Shown in pieces: positions 28,734 to 37,823 of a stretch of 64,000 nucleotides of DNA (positions are counted from its first letter, which is position 1; the number at the start of each line of letters is the position of its first letter). This DNA is from Gemmatimonas groenlandica (GTDB lineage Bacteria > Gemmatimonadota > Gemmatimonadetes > Gemmatimonadales > Gemmatimonadaceae), in NCBI RefSeq assembly GCF_013004105.1, contig NZ_CP053085.1, positions 2,542,001 to 2,606,000 of the forward strand, written 5' to 3'. The notes beneath the pieces were generated by a model. The model made no database searches, was not told where the DNA came from, and saw only the letters and a program-made list of their open reading frames with translations. A program made the translations under genes and the position numbers.

Positions 28734-30441
28734 GGCGGCGGCACCCGTCGCATCGTTGCCGGCGACGACCGCGTGGCAACTGCTGGAGCCCAAGTGGCAG
28801 ATGGCGCGACACCGCATGCGCCGGCACGAGAAGGGCGACATCCGTCGCATGCTCGTGGTGGCCACGCTCGGCGCACTCTTCTGGCTAGCCGCGTTCGCGA
28901 TTTCACTCAAGCTGCTGCGCTACTTCCGCAGCGCCGAGGATATCGGTGCGCTGCTGGCCGCCAAGCTGCTGTCGATGATCCTGTTGTCGTTCGGTTCCAT
29001 CCTCTTGTTGTCGAACACGATCGCGGCCCTCTCGAACTTCTTTCTCGCTCGCGATCTCGATCAACTCGCCGCCGCACCGATTCGCGCTGGTGCGTTGTAT
29101 CGTGCGCGATTGCTGGAAACAGCGCTGCATTCGAGTTGGATGGTGGCGCTGCTCCTGATTCCGCTCGTGGCCGCGTACGGCGTGGCCTACAAGGCGAACG
29201 CGTCGTTCGTGCTCTTCGCGACCGCCGTACTCGTGCCGTTTCTGATGATCCCCGCTGCCGCGGGATCGACGGTCACTCTCCTGTTGGTGAACGTGTTCCC
29301 GGCGCGTCGCACGCGCGACCTCCTCAGTGTGATCACGGCAATGGCCGTGTGCGGTCTCGTGCTGATGTTCCGCGCCGCCCGTCCCGAGCAGCTGGCGCGT
29401 CCGGAGGGCTTTCAGAACTTCGTGCAGTTCATCGCCGCGCTGGATACGCCGTCGTCTCCGTGGCTGCCGAGTGAGTGGGTGGCCGAGTCGATCGTGAAGT
29501 TTCTCGATGGGCGAAGTGTGTGGTCGCCGATGCTGCGCCTGTGGGGCGTCGCGACCCTGTTGATTGTGGTCGGCCAGCTGCTGCACGGTCGCGGATGGCA
29601 CCGCGCGTACAGCATGGCCCAGGAAGGGGCGAATTCGCGGGCGAAGCAGCGCACAGGACGGCCGTTCCTGGACCGCATGCTGTCTTTCCTTGGCACCACG
29701 CGGCGAGAACTCGTGCTGAAAGAACTTCGCGTATTCATGCGCGACAGTACCCAATGGTCACAGCTGGTCATGCTCGCCGTGTTGCTGGTGGTGTACGTCG
29801 CGAACGTGCGGTATCTGCCGTTGTCGGGCGCCGGCATGACGGAGCTCCTGCGCAACGTGATTCCGTTCCTGAATCTCGCCTTGGCTGGCTTCGTACTCGC
29901 GTCGATCGCGGCGCGGTTCGTGTTTCCGAGTGTCAGTCTCGAAGGACGCGCGCTCTGGCTCCTGCGTTCGAGCCCCCTGCGCATGTCGGACCTGCTCTGG
30001 GCGAAGTTCTGGGTGGGCGCGGTGCCGCTGCTGATGCTGGCCTTGGTGCTGGTCGGATGCACGAACCTGATGCTCGGCGTCCGGACCTTCGTGCACATCG
30101 TGTCGCTGACGGCGATCACGGCACTGGTGTTCCCGCTCACGGCGCTGGCGCTGAGCTACGGCACGTTCTATCCGCAGTTCGACACGGAGAATGCCGCCCA
30201 GATCCCGACGTCGTTCGGCGGACTGCTGTTCATGATGACGGCCATCGTGTTGATCGGTGCGGTGGCCTATCTCACCGGTCGGCCGGCCGCGCGATTCGTG
30301 GTGGCCGAGCACTTCGGGTGGGCACGCACGCCGACTGACATGCTACTCCCGTTCGCGCTGGCCGCCACCGCCTGTGTGGCGGCCACGGTGGCCCCACTCA
30401 TGATGGCTCGTCGTCGGCTGGACGCGACCGAACGGGCCTGA
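28726..30441 (+). CDS. ABC-2-like transporter permease
   Basis: A 571-residue membrane protein with about twelve hydrophobic segments in two halves (roughly 40-240 and 350-565). The cytoplasmic link includes FLDRMLSFLGTTRRELVLKELRVFMRD. The pattern ARDLDQLAAAPI and SLEGRALWLLRSSPL recurs in large ABC-2-type exporters of the putative ABC exporter family. It overlaps and follows the ATPase gene, so the two form one exporter. Confidence 0.85.
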   Translation: MPEAAAPVASLPATTAWQLLEPKWQMARHRMRRHEKGDIRRMLVVATLGALFWLAAFAISLKLLRYFRSAEDIGALLAAKLLSMILLSFGSILLLSNTIAALSNFFLARDLDQLAAAPIRAGALYRARLLETALHSSWMVALLLIPLVAAYGVAYKANASFVLFATAVLVPFLMIPAAAGSTVTLLLVNVFPARRTRDLLSVITAMAVCGLVLMFRAARPEQLARPEGFQNFVQFIAALDTPSSPWLPSEWVAESIVKFLDGRSVWSPMLRLWGVATLLIVVGQLLHGRGWHRAYSMAQEGANSRAKQRTGRPFLDRMLSFLGTTRRELVLKELRVFMRDSTQWSQLVMLAVLLVVYVANVRYLPLSGAGMTELLRNVIPFLNLALAGFVLASIAARFVFPSVSLEGRALWLLRSSPLRMSDLLWAKFWVGAVPLLMLALVLVGCTNLMLGVRTFVHIVSLTAITALVFPLTALALSYGTFYPQFDTENAAQIPTSFGGLLFMMTAIVLIGAVAYLTGRPAARFVVAEHFGWARTPTDMLLPFALAATACVAATVAPLMMARRRLDATERA

Positions 30442-30499
30442 CGGCGCACGGTCGTCCCGCTTTGTTCTTTCCGGTGTCCGGCCACTAGGTTCTTGCGCG

Positions 30500-31336
30500 A
30501 TGGCCACACGACGCCCTGCCCCGATCGACCTGACGGTCGTACCTGCTGCCGCGACGGCGTTTCGCCGTCGGCTGCACGCCTGGTTCAAGAAGCATTCGCG
30601 TGACTTGCCCTGGCGGCAGACGCGCGACCCGTACCGGATCCTGGTGTCGGAGCTGATGCTCCAGCAGACCCAGGTCTCGCGCGTCCTCGATTTCTATCGC
30701 CGCTTTCTCGATCGTTTTCCCGATCTCTATTCGCTTGCCGACGCACGGCCGAAGAAGGTCATGGAGGCGTGGGAGGGGCTGGGCTACTACGCCCGCGCGC
30801 GCAATCTGCACGCGCTCGCGAAGCATGTGACCACCGAGCAGGATGGTGTGATCCCGAGCGAACCGATCGCGCTGCGCGAACTGCCCGGTGTCGGTGCCTA
30901 CACCGCCGGTGCGGTGGCCTCGTTCGCGTATGAGAAGCGTGCCGCCTTGGTGGACACCAACGTGGCCCGTGTGCTGCAACGCGTTTTCGCGCCGCACCTG
31001 CATCCAAAATCGGGGCCCGGCCTGAAGCAGTTGTGGCTCATCGCCGAGCAGCTGCTACCCCGTACGGGCAAGACCACGTGGACGCACAATCAGGCGCTGA
31101 TGGAGCTGGGCGCGCTGGTGTGCACGGCGCGGGTGCCTCGGTGCGGGATCTGCCCAGTGAAAGCCGGCTGCGCCACGTTTCCGTTGTTGGAAGCGGCCGA
31201 ACGCGACGCGGCCGAACCCGAGGCGCTCAACGCATCTGCGCCGCTCACCCCGAAGGGCAAGCGGCGCAGTGTGCGGGCGAAGAAGCCGATGACGAAATCG
31301 ACTACGAAATCGACAGCGAGCGGATCACGCGGTTGA
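30500..31336 (+). CDS. mutY: A/G-specific adenine glycosylase, short form
   Basis: The catalytic Glu51 in SELMLQQTQVSRV, the helix-hairpin-helix LPGVGAYTAGAV and catalytic Asp152 in VDTNVARVL are present. The [4Fe-4S] ligands Cys208, 215, 218 and 224 have the MutY spacing C-x6-C-x2-C-x5-C. It removes adenine mispaired with 8-oxoguanine. At 278 residues it lacks the C-terminal Nudix-like domain of MutY (about 350 aa) that reads 8-oxoguanine; residues 230-278 are a Lys/Arg-rich tail instead. The last 35 bp overlap the convergent nuclease gene. Confidence 0.9.
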   Translation: MATRRPAPIDLTVVPAAATAFRRRLHAWFKKHSRDLPWRQTRDPYRILVSELMLQQTQVSRVLDFYRRFLDRFPDLYSLADARPKKVMEAWEGLGYYARARNLHALAKHVTTEQDGVIPSEPIALRELPGVGAYTAGAVASFAYEKRAALVDTNVARVLQRVFAPHLHPKSGPGLKQLWLIAEQLLPRTGKTTWTHNQALMELGALVCTARVPRCGICPVKAGCATFPLLEAAERDAAEPEALNASAPLTPKGKRRSVRAKKPMTKSTTKSTASGSRG

Positions 31337-34262
31337 GCATGGTGCGGATCGGTGCAGCCTGCAGTTCCGTGAGTCCGCGGCTGCGCACCAGCGCATCGAG
31401 CTCATTGATCAGCGCTTCAAGCTGATTCATCGCCGCGGTTTCGTTGCCGCGACGGATCGAGTTGGCCGCTGCACCGAGCTTGGCATTGAGCGAGTTCAAC
31501 ACGCCTTTATTCACGCGGCCGGTGCCGGCAAGCGCGTCGATCATGATGGCTGTGTTGTCGAGCGCCTGCGCCGGCGAGAGCACCGTGGCCGTGGTCGTTA
31601 CCGTGTCGGCGAGCCCGCGAATGTCGGTGGCGATCAGACGCACCGTGAACACGCCCGACGTGGTGTACACGTGCGAGGTGTTCACGCCGGAGGCCGTGGT
31701 GCCGTCACCGAAGCTCCAGGCGTAGGTGAGCGCGTCCCCGTCGGGATCGGTGGACGCCGACGCCGACATGGCTACGGATTCGTCTTCGATGGAGTTGAAC
31801 GGACCGTTCACCACCGCGACCGGCGGCTTGGTGTTGCTCTCGAGTGCGATCTCGAGGTCGTTGCGCAGGAGGCTGAGCAGATCGTAGCCACTCAGCGCCT
31901 CGACGGAATCGACCGTGGTCTTGTACGTCGCCCACGGGACGTTACGGATACCGGCCACGTTCGGCATCACGACGGCCACGATCTCGGCCGCATCGAGCGA
32001 CGTGACATTGGCGAGTCCCTGATTGCGCGGCAGGATCACGGCGACCTTCCACACATACTCGGGGATCACGATCTTGCCTTCGTTCTTGACCGTACCCTTG
32101 TTGCCGGCCACGCCGGCCACGATGAACACTTCCTTGTTGCTGCTCTGGGCGCGTGCGCCGAGATCGTTCTCCAGCGCTGCCCACGGACCCTGATTATTGT
32201 CGGCGGCCTGCGGCACGATGTTGCTGAAGTAGAACGTGCGTGCGTTGTCGAGCGAGCCCGTGGTACGGTCGAACGAGCGCGCCAGGTGGCCGCGATCGAT
32301 GCCATAGCCGGCGATGGCGCCAGCGCCGGTGTAGTCGGCCGTGGTGTAGCGCGGATAGTCGGCCGGCAGCGCCGGATCGTAGGTGAAGCAATCGCAGCGA
32401 TCGAAGGAACCGATGTGCGTCGCCTCGAGATTGTACGCGACCCAGTTCGGTGTGTTGCGCGTCTTGCTGTACGACACGGTGAACTGCGGGCGCTCGATGA
32501 TGAAGTCATCAGCGGGCGTGCCGTCGAACGGCGTGCCGAACTCCGTGTTGTTGCCGTAGGCGGCGGTGTTGCCGGCGGTCGCGACGTCGATGGGCAACGA
32601 GTACGTCGCGCTCGAGAGGCCGTCGGCCGTCGTGGCGCGGAGCACCGCAGTGCCGACCGCGAGGCCGGTGATGACGCCGTTCGCATCAATGCTGGCGATA
32701 GCTGGCGTATCGCTGTTCCAGAGAATCGTGCCCGGAACGGCCACGCCCAGGCGCGACGCATTGGCGAAAATCTGATCCTGGAAGCCGACCGGAAGCGCGG
32801 GGTCCGCCGGTACACGACCGGAGAAGCTGAACGCCGTTCGCAGCACGCCGGGCGTACGCCCGTTACAGCCGCCGAAGTTCTCCAGGCCGGCGCTCCACGT
32901 GTTGGCGAGTGAGCGCTGCAGCGAGTTGCCTACGCCCGGCGCCGGATCTTCCTTCGCAATGATGTCGATAGACGGGATACCGGCCGCCGGTCCGTCGGTC
33001 GCAGTGAAGGCGCCTTCGTACGACAGGAATTCAACCACGGTGCCCTGCGCATTCACGAGGGCGATGCCATCGGGCGAACCGTTCTGAATGCCGTCGGTCG
33101 GATACTCGAAGTACAACACGCCGCGGCCGCTGCAGGTGGACGCCACGATACCGCTCAACACGCGGGTGTTGTACACCGTGCCACCGTTGCCGTTGTACAG
33201 CAGCAGCTGCCATCCGCTGAGGTTGGTTCCAGCCGGCGCTTCGATTTCGATCGCTTCGCCGACGTCAGTATTGGCGTTGTCGTAGTGGACTTCACTGATG
33301 CGCACGGCGGGCAACGACGCCGCTTCGGTCACGGTCATCGTGGCCGTACTGGCTACGCCGTTGGCCGCCGTGGCGGTGATCGTCGTGGTGCCGATATCGA
33401 GCGCCGTAGCCACGCCGGTCGTGCTGATGCTGGCGACGAGCGGGGCGCTCGAGCTCCACGTGATCGTCGGGTTGGACACGGTAAGGCCATTCGCATCGGT
33501 CGCCACGGCCGTGAAGGTGCGGGTGCCACCGATCGGCGTCGACGCGGTGGCCGGCGTGACTACGATCGTTGTGATCGGACCGACGACGGGGCCGGATGCA
33601 CAGAGCACCGGCGTCGTCGCGCTGTTGCGCGGCGCGGCGGCACCCGTGGTGAAGTCGACGGCGTTGTTACGCGTCCATGCGCAGCCGTTGGTGGCGCGGA
33701 GGGCCGCGGTGCTGTTGGAAAGCGTCGCGGTGTTGTCGCTGGCAGGGCAGCTTGTTGGGCCGTAGCCGACGCGATCTACGACGTCAGGGCCATCGGGGCA
33801 TGTGCCGGTCTGCGCAGCCAGTGTTGACACCAGCACAATCTTCCCGCTCGTGCCGCTCATGGTGATCGTGCCCGCAGCATCTGGAGTGGGAAGATTCGTC
33901 GTTCCCCCCGTCCCCGCCGCTTCCTGCACGAGATAGTAGCCGCCTGCCGGGATCGTGCCGGACAACGGCGTGGTCGACGACACGGCATTGGCCGACGACG
34001 CGTACTGCACACTCCATCCCGCCACGCTCACCGACGACGAGCCGGTGTTGTGCAGCTCGATAAAATCGTTTTTGTAGACCGAGCCGCCATTGCCGCCGCC
34101 ACCATAGATCTGGCTGATCACGACCGACGGTCGCGTGGACGTCACCGAGAAGCGCGGCGCCGACGGTGTCGCCGCGTCAGGCGTGACGACGTCAGCGCTC
34201 GAACACGCCGAGGCAACGAGGGCCAGCGCGAACAGCGCGGCGCGGGATGGGCGAGATCTCAT
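31302..34262 (-). CDS. Secreted modular lipoprotein with DNA/RNA non-specific endonuclease domain
   Basis: A 986-residue protein. The signal peptide ends in a lipobox (LVASAC, Cys20). Lamin-tail-like domains lie at about 46-160 (VVISQIYGGGGN, NDFIELHN) and 318-470 (VRISEVHYDN). Ig-like BIG2 domains lie at about 230-312 and 505-560. The nuclease domain at about 585-800 has the catalytic DRGH at 656-659 in GYGIDRGHLARSF and the metal-site region FYFSNIVPQAADNNQGPW. A PKD domain (about 812-895, FGDGTTASGVNTSHVY) and a helical C-terminal module follow. It probably degrades extracellular nucleic acid at the cell surface for nutrients. The ATG at 34260-34262 gives the signal peptide. Confidence 0.9.
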   Translation of the reverse strand: MRSRPSRAALFALALVASACSSADVVTPDAATPSAPRFSVTSTRPSVVISQIYGGGGNGGSVYKNDFIELHNTGSSSVSVAGWSVQYASSANAVSSTTPLSGTIPAGGYYLVQEAAGTGGTTNLPTPDAAGTITMSGTSGKIVLVSTLAAQTGTCPDGPDVVDRVGYGPTSCPASDNTATLSNSTAALRATNGCAWTRNNAVDFTTGAAAPRNSATTPVLCASGPVVGPITTIVVTPATASTPIGGTRTFTAVATDANGLTVSNPTITWSSSAPLVASISTTGVATALDIGTTTITATAANGVASTATMTVTEAASLPAVRISEVHYDNANTDVGEAIEIEAPAGTNLSGWQLLLYNGNGGTVYNTRVLSGIVASTCSGRGVLYFEYPTDGIQNGSPDGIALVNAQGTVVEFLSYEGAFTATDGPAAGIPSIDIIAKEDPAPGVGNSLQRSLANTWSAGLENFGGCNGRTPGVLRTAFSFSGRVPADPALPVGFQDQIFANASRLGVAVPGTILWNSDTPAIASIDANGVITGLAVGTAVLRATTADGLSSATYSLPIDVATAGNTAAYGNNTEFGTPFDGTPADDFIIERPQFTVSYSKTRNTPNWVAYNLEATHIGSFDRCDCFTYDPALPADYPRYTTADYTGAGAIAGYGIDRGHLARSFDRTTGSLDNARTFYFSNIVPQAADNNQGPWAALENDLGARAQSSNKEVFIVAGVAGNKGTVKNEGKIVIPEYVWKVAVILPRNQGLANVTSLDAAEIVAVVMPNVAGIRNVPWATYKTTVDSVEALSGYDLLSLLRNDLEIALESNTKPPVAVVNGPFNSIEDESVAMSASASTDPDGDALTYAWSFGDGTTASGVNTSHVYTTSGVFTVRLIATDIRGLADTVTTTATVLSPAQALDNTAIMIDALAGTGRVNKGVLNSLNAKLGAAANSIRRGNETAAMNQLEALINELDALVRSRGLTELQAAPIRTMLNRVIRSLSIS

Positions 34263-34338
34263 GGGTACCGGTGCAGAAGTGCGAGTGTAGAGGTAGAGCC
34301 ATATGGTAGCGACGCAACAAATCCATTGTAAGGAATAG

Positions 34339-34376
34339 AAAAGCGGCGTGACGGTGATGTTACCCGTCACGCCGCT
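34339..34376 (-). terminator. Terminator of the cytochrome c maturation operon
   Basis: AGCGGCGTGACGG / CCGTCACGCCGCT, a 13-bp perfect stem with 9-nt loop, is followed on the minus strand by TTTT. It lies about 125 bp beyond the CcmI-like gene and upstream of the nuclease gene. I see no gene in the 125 bp between. Confidence 0.85.
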
Positions 34377-34501
34377 GAGACCGTCAAACGACTACTACAC
34401 AAGAGCTTACGAGCGGGACGAAACGCATGAAATATGCCCCATGCGAGATATCCGTGACGCTCTATTCCGCTCCGGGAACGCGCGGTGACGCCCGCCGCGA
34501 T

Positions 34502-35104
34502 TCAGGCCGCCGCGAGCTGATCGCCGCAGCCGCTGCAGAAGCGGGACCCGACCAAATCCACGCTTGTGCCGCACTTCGCGCAGGCGCCCGGCAGGTAACG
34601 TCCACAGCTCGAGCAGAACGTCGCGTCGGGCTCCGGCCGCGGGCCGCACACGCCGCAGGAGCGCTGATTCTCGCGCGCCCGACGGATCGCCGCTTCCACG
34701 GGGTCGGCGGCGTCGGCAGGGCTCAAAGCCACGATGGCCACGGCGACCGGAGCCGCCGCCGCATCCCGCACGTCGGCCGCACGTAACTCCGCCAGCGCTT
34801 CGCGCGTGTACCGCGTCTTGAGCTCGGCGTAGTCGCTGTCCGATAGCTTACCGGTCTCGCGATCAAACTCGATTTCGCGAAGCGCGGCCACGGCACCGTC
34901 CAGCTGCTCTTCTGCTCGGCCCGAGCGCTTGGCCCGCGCAGCCTTCACGCGCGCCGCTTCCGTCGCCGCTTTCTTGTCGTCGTCCGCCCGCACTTCGGCC
35001 TCACCGCTCAACAGCGGCGAGAGGACCAGCGTGAGGGCGCCAAGAGCCAGCACCGTCCCCAGGACCAGCGGAACGGAGCCTTCCGGCATCGCGACCAGCG
35101 ACAT
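34502..35104 (-). CDS. CcmI-like membrane protein with zinc-ribbon C-terminus
   Basis: Residues about 12-33 form a membrane helix. Residues 60-110 contain LREIEFDRETGKLSDSDYAELK, the typical cytochrome c biogenesis CcmI/CycH pattern. A further hydrophobic Ala/Val stretch follows. The last 50 residues hold CGVC, CSSCG, CAKCG and CSGCG, which makes two zinc-ribbon units not found in standard CcmI. TPR repeats of full CcmI are missing. The start overlaps the CcmH stop as TGATG. It probably assists CcmH and CcmF in presenting apocytochrome or in complex assembly. Confidence 0.65.
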   Translation of the reverse strand: MSLVAMPEGSVPLVLGTVLALGALTLVLSPLLSGEAEVRADDDKKAATEAARVKAARAKRSGRAEEQLDGAVAALREIEFDRETGKLSDSDYAELKTRYTREALAELRAADVRDAAAAPVAVAIVALSPADAADPVEAAIRRARENQRSCGVCGPRPEPDATFCSSCGRYLPGACAKCGTSVDLVGSRFCSGCGDQLAAA

Positions 35105-35757
35105 CAGCGCTCCTCCCGCAAGGCCGCCTGGAGGCGCGCCAATTCATCGGGCGTCGCATCGATCGACGTGTCGATCTCCACCGGCGCCGAGGCACGCTTG
35201 GCCGCCGCCACGTCGGCATTCCGACGCCAGCCGCGCAGCAGCGCGCCGATCGCAACGGCACCGAGCGCGATCGCGGCAAACGGCGCAAACCAGGCCAGCA
35301 AGTTGAACCCCTGCTTCCGCGGCTGCATGAGGATGAAGTCCCCGTACGTCTGCGTCATCGCGGCCATGATTTCGTCGGCGTTGTAGCCGCCTTCCACCAG
35401 CCGCTGAATATCGCCGTGCACCGCTGGGGAGATGCCACAATTGAAATCGGTCGTGCGGCACGTGTAGATGTCGAGCGTGCACGGACACGGACAGGCGAGG
35501 TTACGCTCGAACGCTTCGAGTTGCTTCTCGTCCATCTGCTTCACGGCGTTCGACTTGGCCGGTCGCACCACCGGCTTGTACGAATCGGAGGTCATCTCTT
35601 CGCCGCCGGGCGCGGTCGCGGCCTGCGGCGTGGCGGCGTCCTGCGCCCACCCCGTACGCGCCAGTACCAGCGACCCGACGGCGATCACGGCAACCGATCC
35701 CGCGCGAGAGAGAAACTCCCGGCGTGAGCCGCCCGACGATTCGCGTACCGTGCTCAC
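35104..35757 (-). CDS. ccmH: CcmH-like protein with Tat signal
   Basis: The N-terminus SRREFLSRAGSVAVIAVGSL is a twin-arginine signal (RR at 12-13). The mature part has LACPCPC then CRTTDFNCGISP, in the place of the LRCxxCQ motif of CcmH/CycL. After it come HGDIQRLVEGGYNADEI and YGDFILMQP, both standard in the family, and a single membrane helix (about 150-172). CcmH reduces apocytochrome c thiols before heme attachment. Five Cys (89, 91, 93, 100, 107) instead of two suggest altered redox or metal chemistry. Coupled to ccmF by an ATGA overlap. Confidence 0.82.
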   Translation of the reverse strand: MSTVRESSGGSRREFLSRAGSVAVIAVGSLVLARTGWAQDAATPQAATAPGGEEMTSDSYKPVVRPAKSNAVKQMDEKQLEAFERNLACPCPCTLDIYTCRTTDFNCGISPAVHGDIQRLVEGGYNADEIMAAMTQTYGDFILMQPRKQGFNLLAWFAPFAAIALGAVAIGALLRGWRRNADVAAAKRASAPVEIDTSIDATPDELARLQAALREER

Positions 35758-37790
35758 GCGCCCGCCCCGACCAACGTCATGGTCGACTCCGACGGCAGTT
35801 CCGCCACGTAGCCACCTTCACGCTCCGCTCGGACTGCTTGCGGCCACATCACGATCAATCCACCGAACGCCATGATGATGCCGCCGAACCACACCCACCA
35901 CACCAGCGGGTTGAAGTTGATGTGAATCGCCGCCGTTTCCCGGTCGACCGCTCCGGTGAACACGAGATACACATCTTGCTTCGGCGACTCGAGAATGCCG
36001 ACTTCGGTGGACGGCTCGAACGTGGGCTCGCCCGCGGCGTTCACGTGCTGACGCTTCTCGCTCGAGAGGATCCCCATGCTCTTGCCGTCGCGCGTGACAC
36101 TGAACGACGCGGCCACGACCCGACGGTTGAGCTGCTCGAACGACGAGATGCCCTGACTCGTGAACACCCACTCGCTGCCGTACGAATCCTTCGCCTTCAC
36201 CGACTCGCCAGCCTTGAGCGTGGCCGTGAGGTCCTTCTTGAACATCAGACCGGCGAAGGCGCAGAAGAGAATGACCACGCCGAAGTGCACGATATAGCCG
36301 CCGTAGCGACGACGGTTGCGGCCGATCAGGCGCATGGAGGCGCCGAACAAGCCCTCGCCGTACATCCGGCGACGCGCGCCGATGCCCTTGACGAACTCCT
36401 GAATGATCGTGCCGAAGACGAAACCGGCCAGCAGGTACGACACCAGCGCATACATCTGGCGCATGCCCATCGCGAACAGCACCGCGAAGGTGACCACGCC
36501 GGAGATGACCGGCCAAGTGAACTGCCGCTTGAGATTCGAAATGGATGCGCGACGCCACGCGATCAGCGGGCCGATGCCGGTGAGCGCGAGCAGCAGCAGA
36601 CCGAGCGGGCCATTGACCGCATTAAAGAACGGCGGACCCACCGTGATCTTGTCGCCCTTCACCCACTCGCTGAGAATCGGGAAGAGCACCCCCCACAGCG
36701 TGGCGAAGCAGATACCGACCAGCACGAGGTTGTTGTACAAGAACGCCGCCTCGCGGCTCACCATGCTTTCGAGTTCGGCGTTCGCCTGCAGATCGTTCAG
36801 GCGCGTGGACACGAGATACGCGGTGCTGATCGCGGCGACGATGAGGAAGCCGAGGAACCAGTCACCCACGGGCGACTGCGCGAAGGCATGGACGCTCTCG
36901 ATGATGCCGCTACGCGTGATGAACGTGCCGAGGATCGTGAGCAGGAACGACATCGCCACCAGTGTCACGTTCCACTTGCGCAGCATGCCGCGCTTTTCCT
37001 GGATCATGATGCTGTGCAGGAACGCCGTGATCGTGAGCCAGGGCAGGAACGACGAATTCTCGACGGCATCCCAAGCCCAGTAGCCGGCCCAGCCGAGTTC
37101 TACGTACGCCCACCACATACCAAGCACGATGCCGATGGTCAGGAAGAACCACGACAGCAACGCCCAACGGCGAACGGCACCAAGCCACTGCGTGTCGAGT
37201 TTTCGGGTGACCAGTGCGCCGATCGCGAAGGCGAACGGAATCGCCGTGCCGACAAGCCCTAGATAGAGCATCGGCGGATGGATCGCCATGCCCGGATTCT
37301 GCAGCTGCGGATTCATGCCGCGACCTTCGGGCGGAATCCAATCGAGGCGCTCGTACGGATTGGCGCCGAAGCACATCGTCATCAGGAAGAACAGGCAGAT
37401 GATGCCCAAGGTCCCGGTGACATACGGCATCATGGCGCGATTCGTCTTGCGATTCGAAAAGACCGCGATCGCCGAATACGTGGTCAGAATCAACGCCCAG
37501 AACAGCATCGACCCGGACTGCCCGGCCCAGAAGGCCGTGAACGTATAGATCTTCGGCAGGTTCGAGCTCGTGTACGAGGCCACGAACTTGATCGAGAAGT
37601 CGTGCATGAAGAGGGCGGTCCACAACCCGATGGACGCGAGCAACGTGAACCCGAACGTTGCGTACAGCGCCCGCTCACCGCTCTTCACAAGGTCAGGGCG
37701 CCCCTGCAGGCCCCCGGAGAACGACACGGTAGTCGTCCAGGCCGCCATCAACAGGGCGACCCAGAGCGACAATTCACCAACGAGAATCAT
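35754..37790 (-). CDS. ccmF: Cytochrome c heme lyase subunit CcmF
   Basis: A 678-residue polytopic membrane protein with about 14-15 hydrophobic segments. The periplasmic tryptophan-rich (WWD) motif reads GMWWAYVELGWAGYWAWD. Upstream lies the family's FWAGQSGSMLFWAL and NPGMAIHPPMLYLG. CcmF takes heme from CcmE and joins it to CxxCH of apocytochrome c. It is followed by ccmH with 4-nt overlap and preceded by ccmE 33 nt upstream. ccmA, ccmB, ccmC and ccmG are not in the window. Confidence 0.95.
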   Translation of the reverse strand: MILVGELSLWVALLMAAWTTTVSFSGGLQGRPDLVKSGERALYATFGFTLLASIGLWTALFMHDFSIKFVASYTSSNLPKIYTFTAFWAGQSGSMLFWALILTTYSAIAVFSNRKTNRAMMPYVTGTLGIICLFFLMTMCFGANPYERLDWIPPEGRGMNPQLQNPGMAIHPPMLYLGLVGTAIPFAFAIGALVTRKLDTQWLGAVRRWALLSWFFLTIGIVLGMWWAYVELGWAGYWAWDAVENSSFLPWLTITAFLHSIMIQEKRGMLRKWNVTLVAMSFLLTILGTFITRSGIIESVHAFAQSPVGDWFLGFLIVAAISTAYLVSTRLNDLQANAELESMVSREAAFLYNNLVLVGICFATLWGVLFPILSEWVKGDKITVGPPFFNAVNGPLGLLLLALTGIGPLIAWRRASISNLKRQFTWPVISGVVTFAVLFAMGMRQMYALVSYLLAGFVFGTIIQEFVKGIGARRRMYGEGLFGASMRLIGRNRRRYGGYIVHFGVVILFCAFAGLMFKKDLTATLKAGESVKAKDSYGSEWVFTSQGISSFEQLNRRVVAASFSVTRDGKSMGILSSEKRQHVNAAGEPTFEPSTEVGILESPKQDVYLVFTGAVDRETAAIHINFNPLVWWVWFGGIIMAFGGLIVMWPQAVRAEREGGYVAELPSESTMTLVGAGA

Positions 37791-37823
37791 GGGGCCTCGC
37801 GCTTACGCGCAGGCGCGCGACAG

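Noticed and set aside
31671-32912. 413-codon plus-strand open frame opposite the nuclease gene
   Set aside because: Antisense to the nuclease domain; Arg/Val/Gly-rich with no motif.
35724-37262. 512-codon plus-strand open frame opposite ccmF and ccmH
   Set aside because: Antisense to well-identified ccmF; Glu/Arg/His-rich nonsense typical of the reverse strand of membrane proteins.
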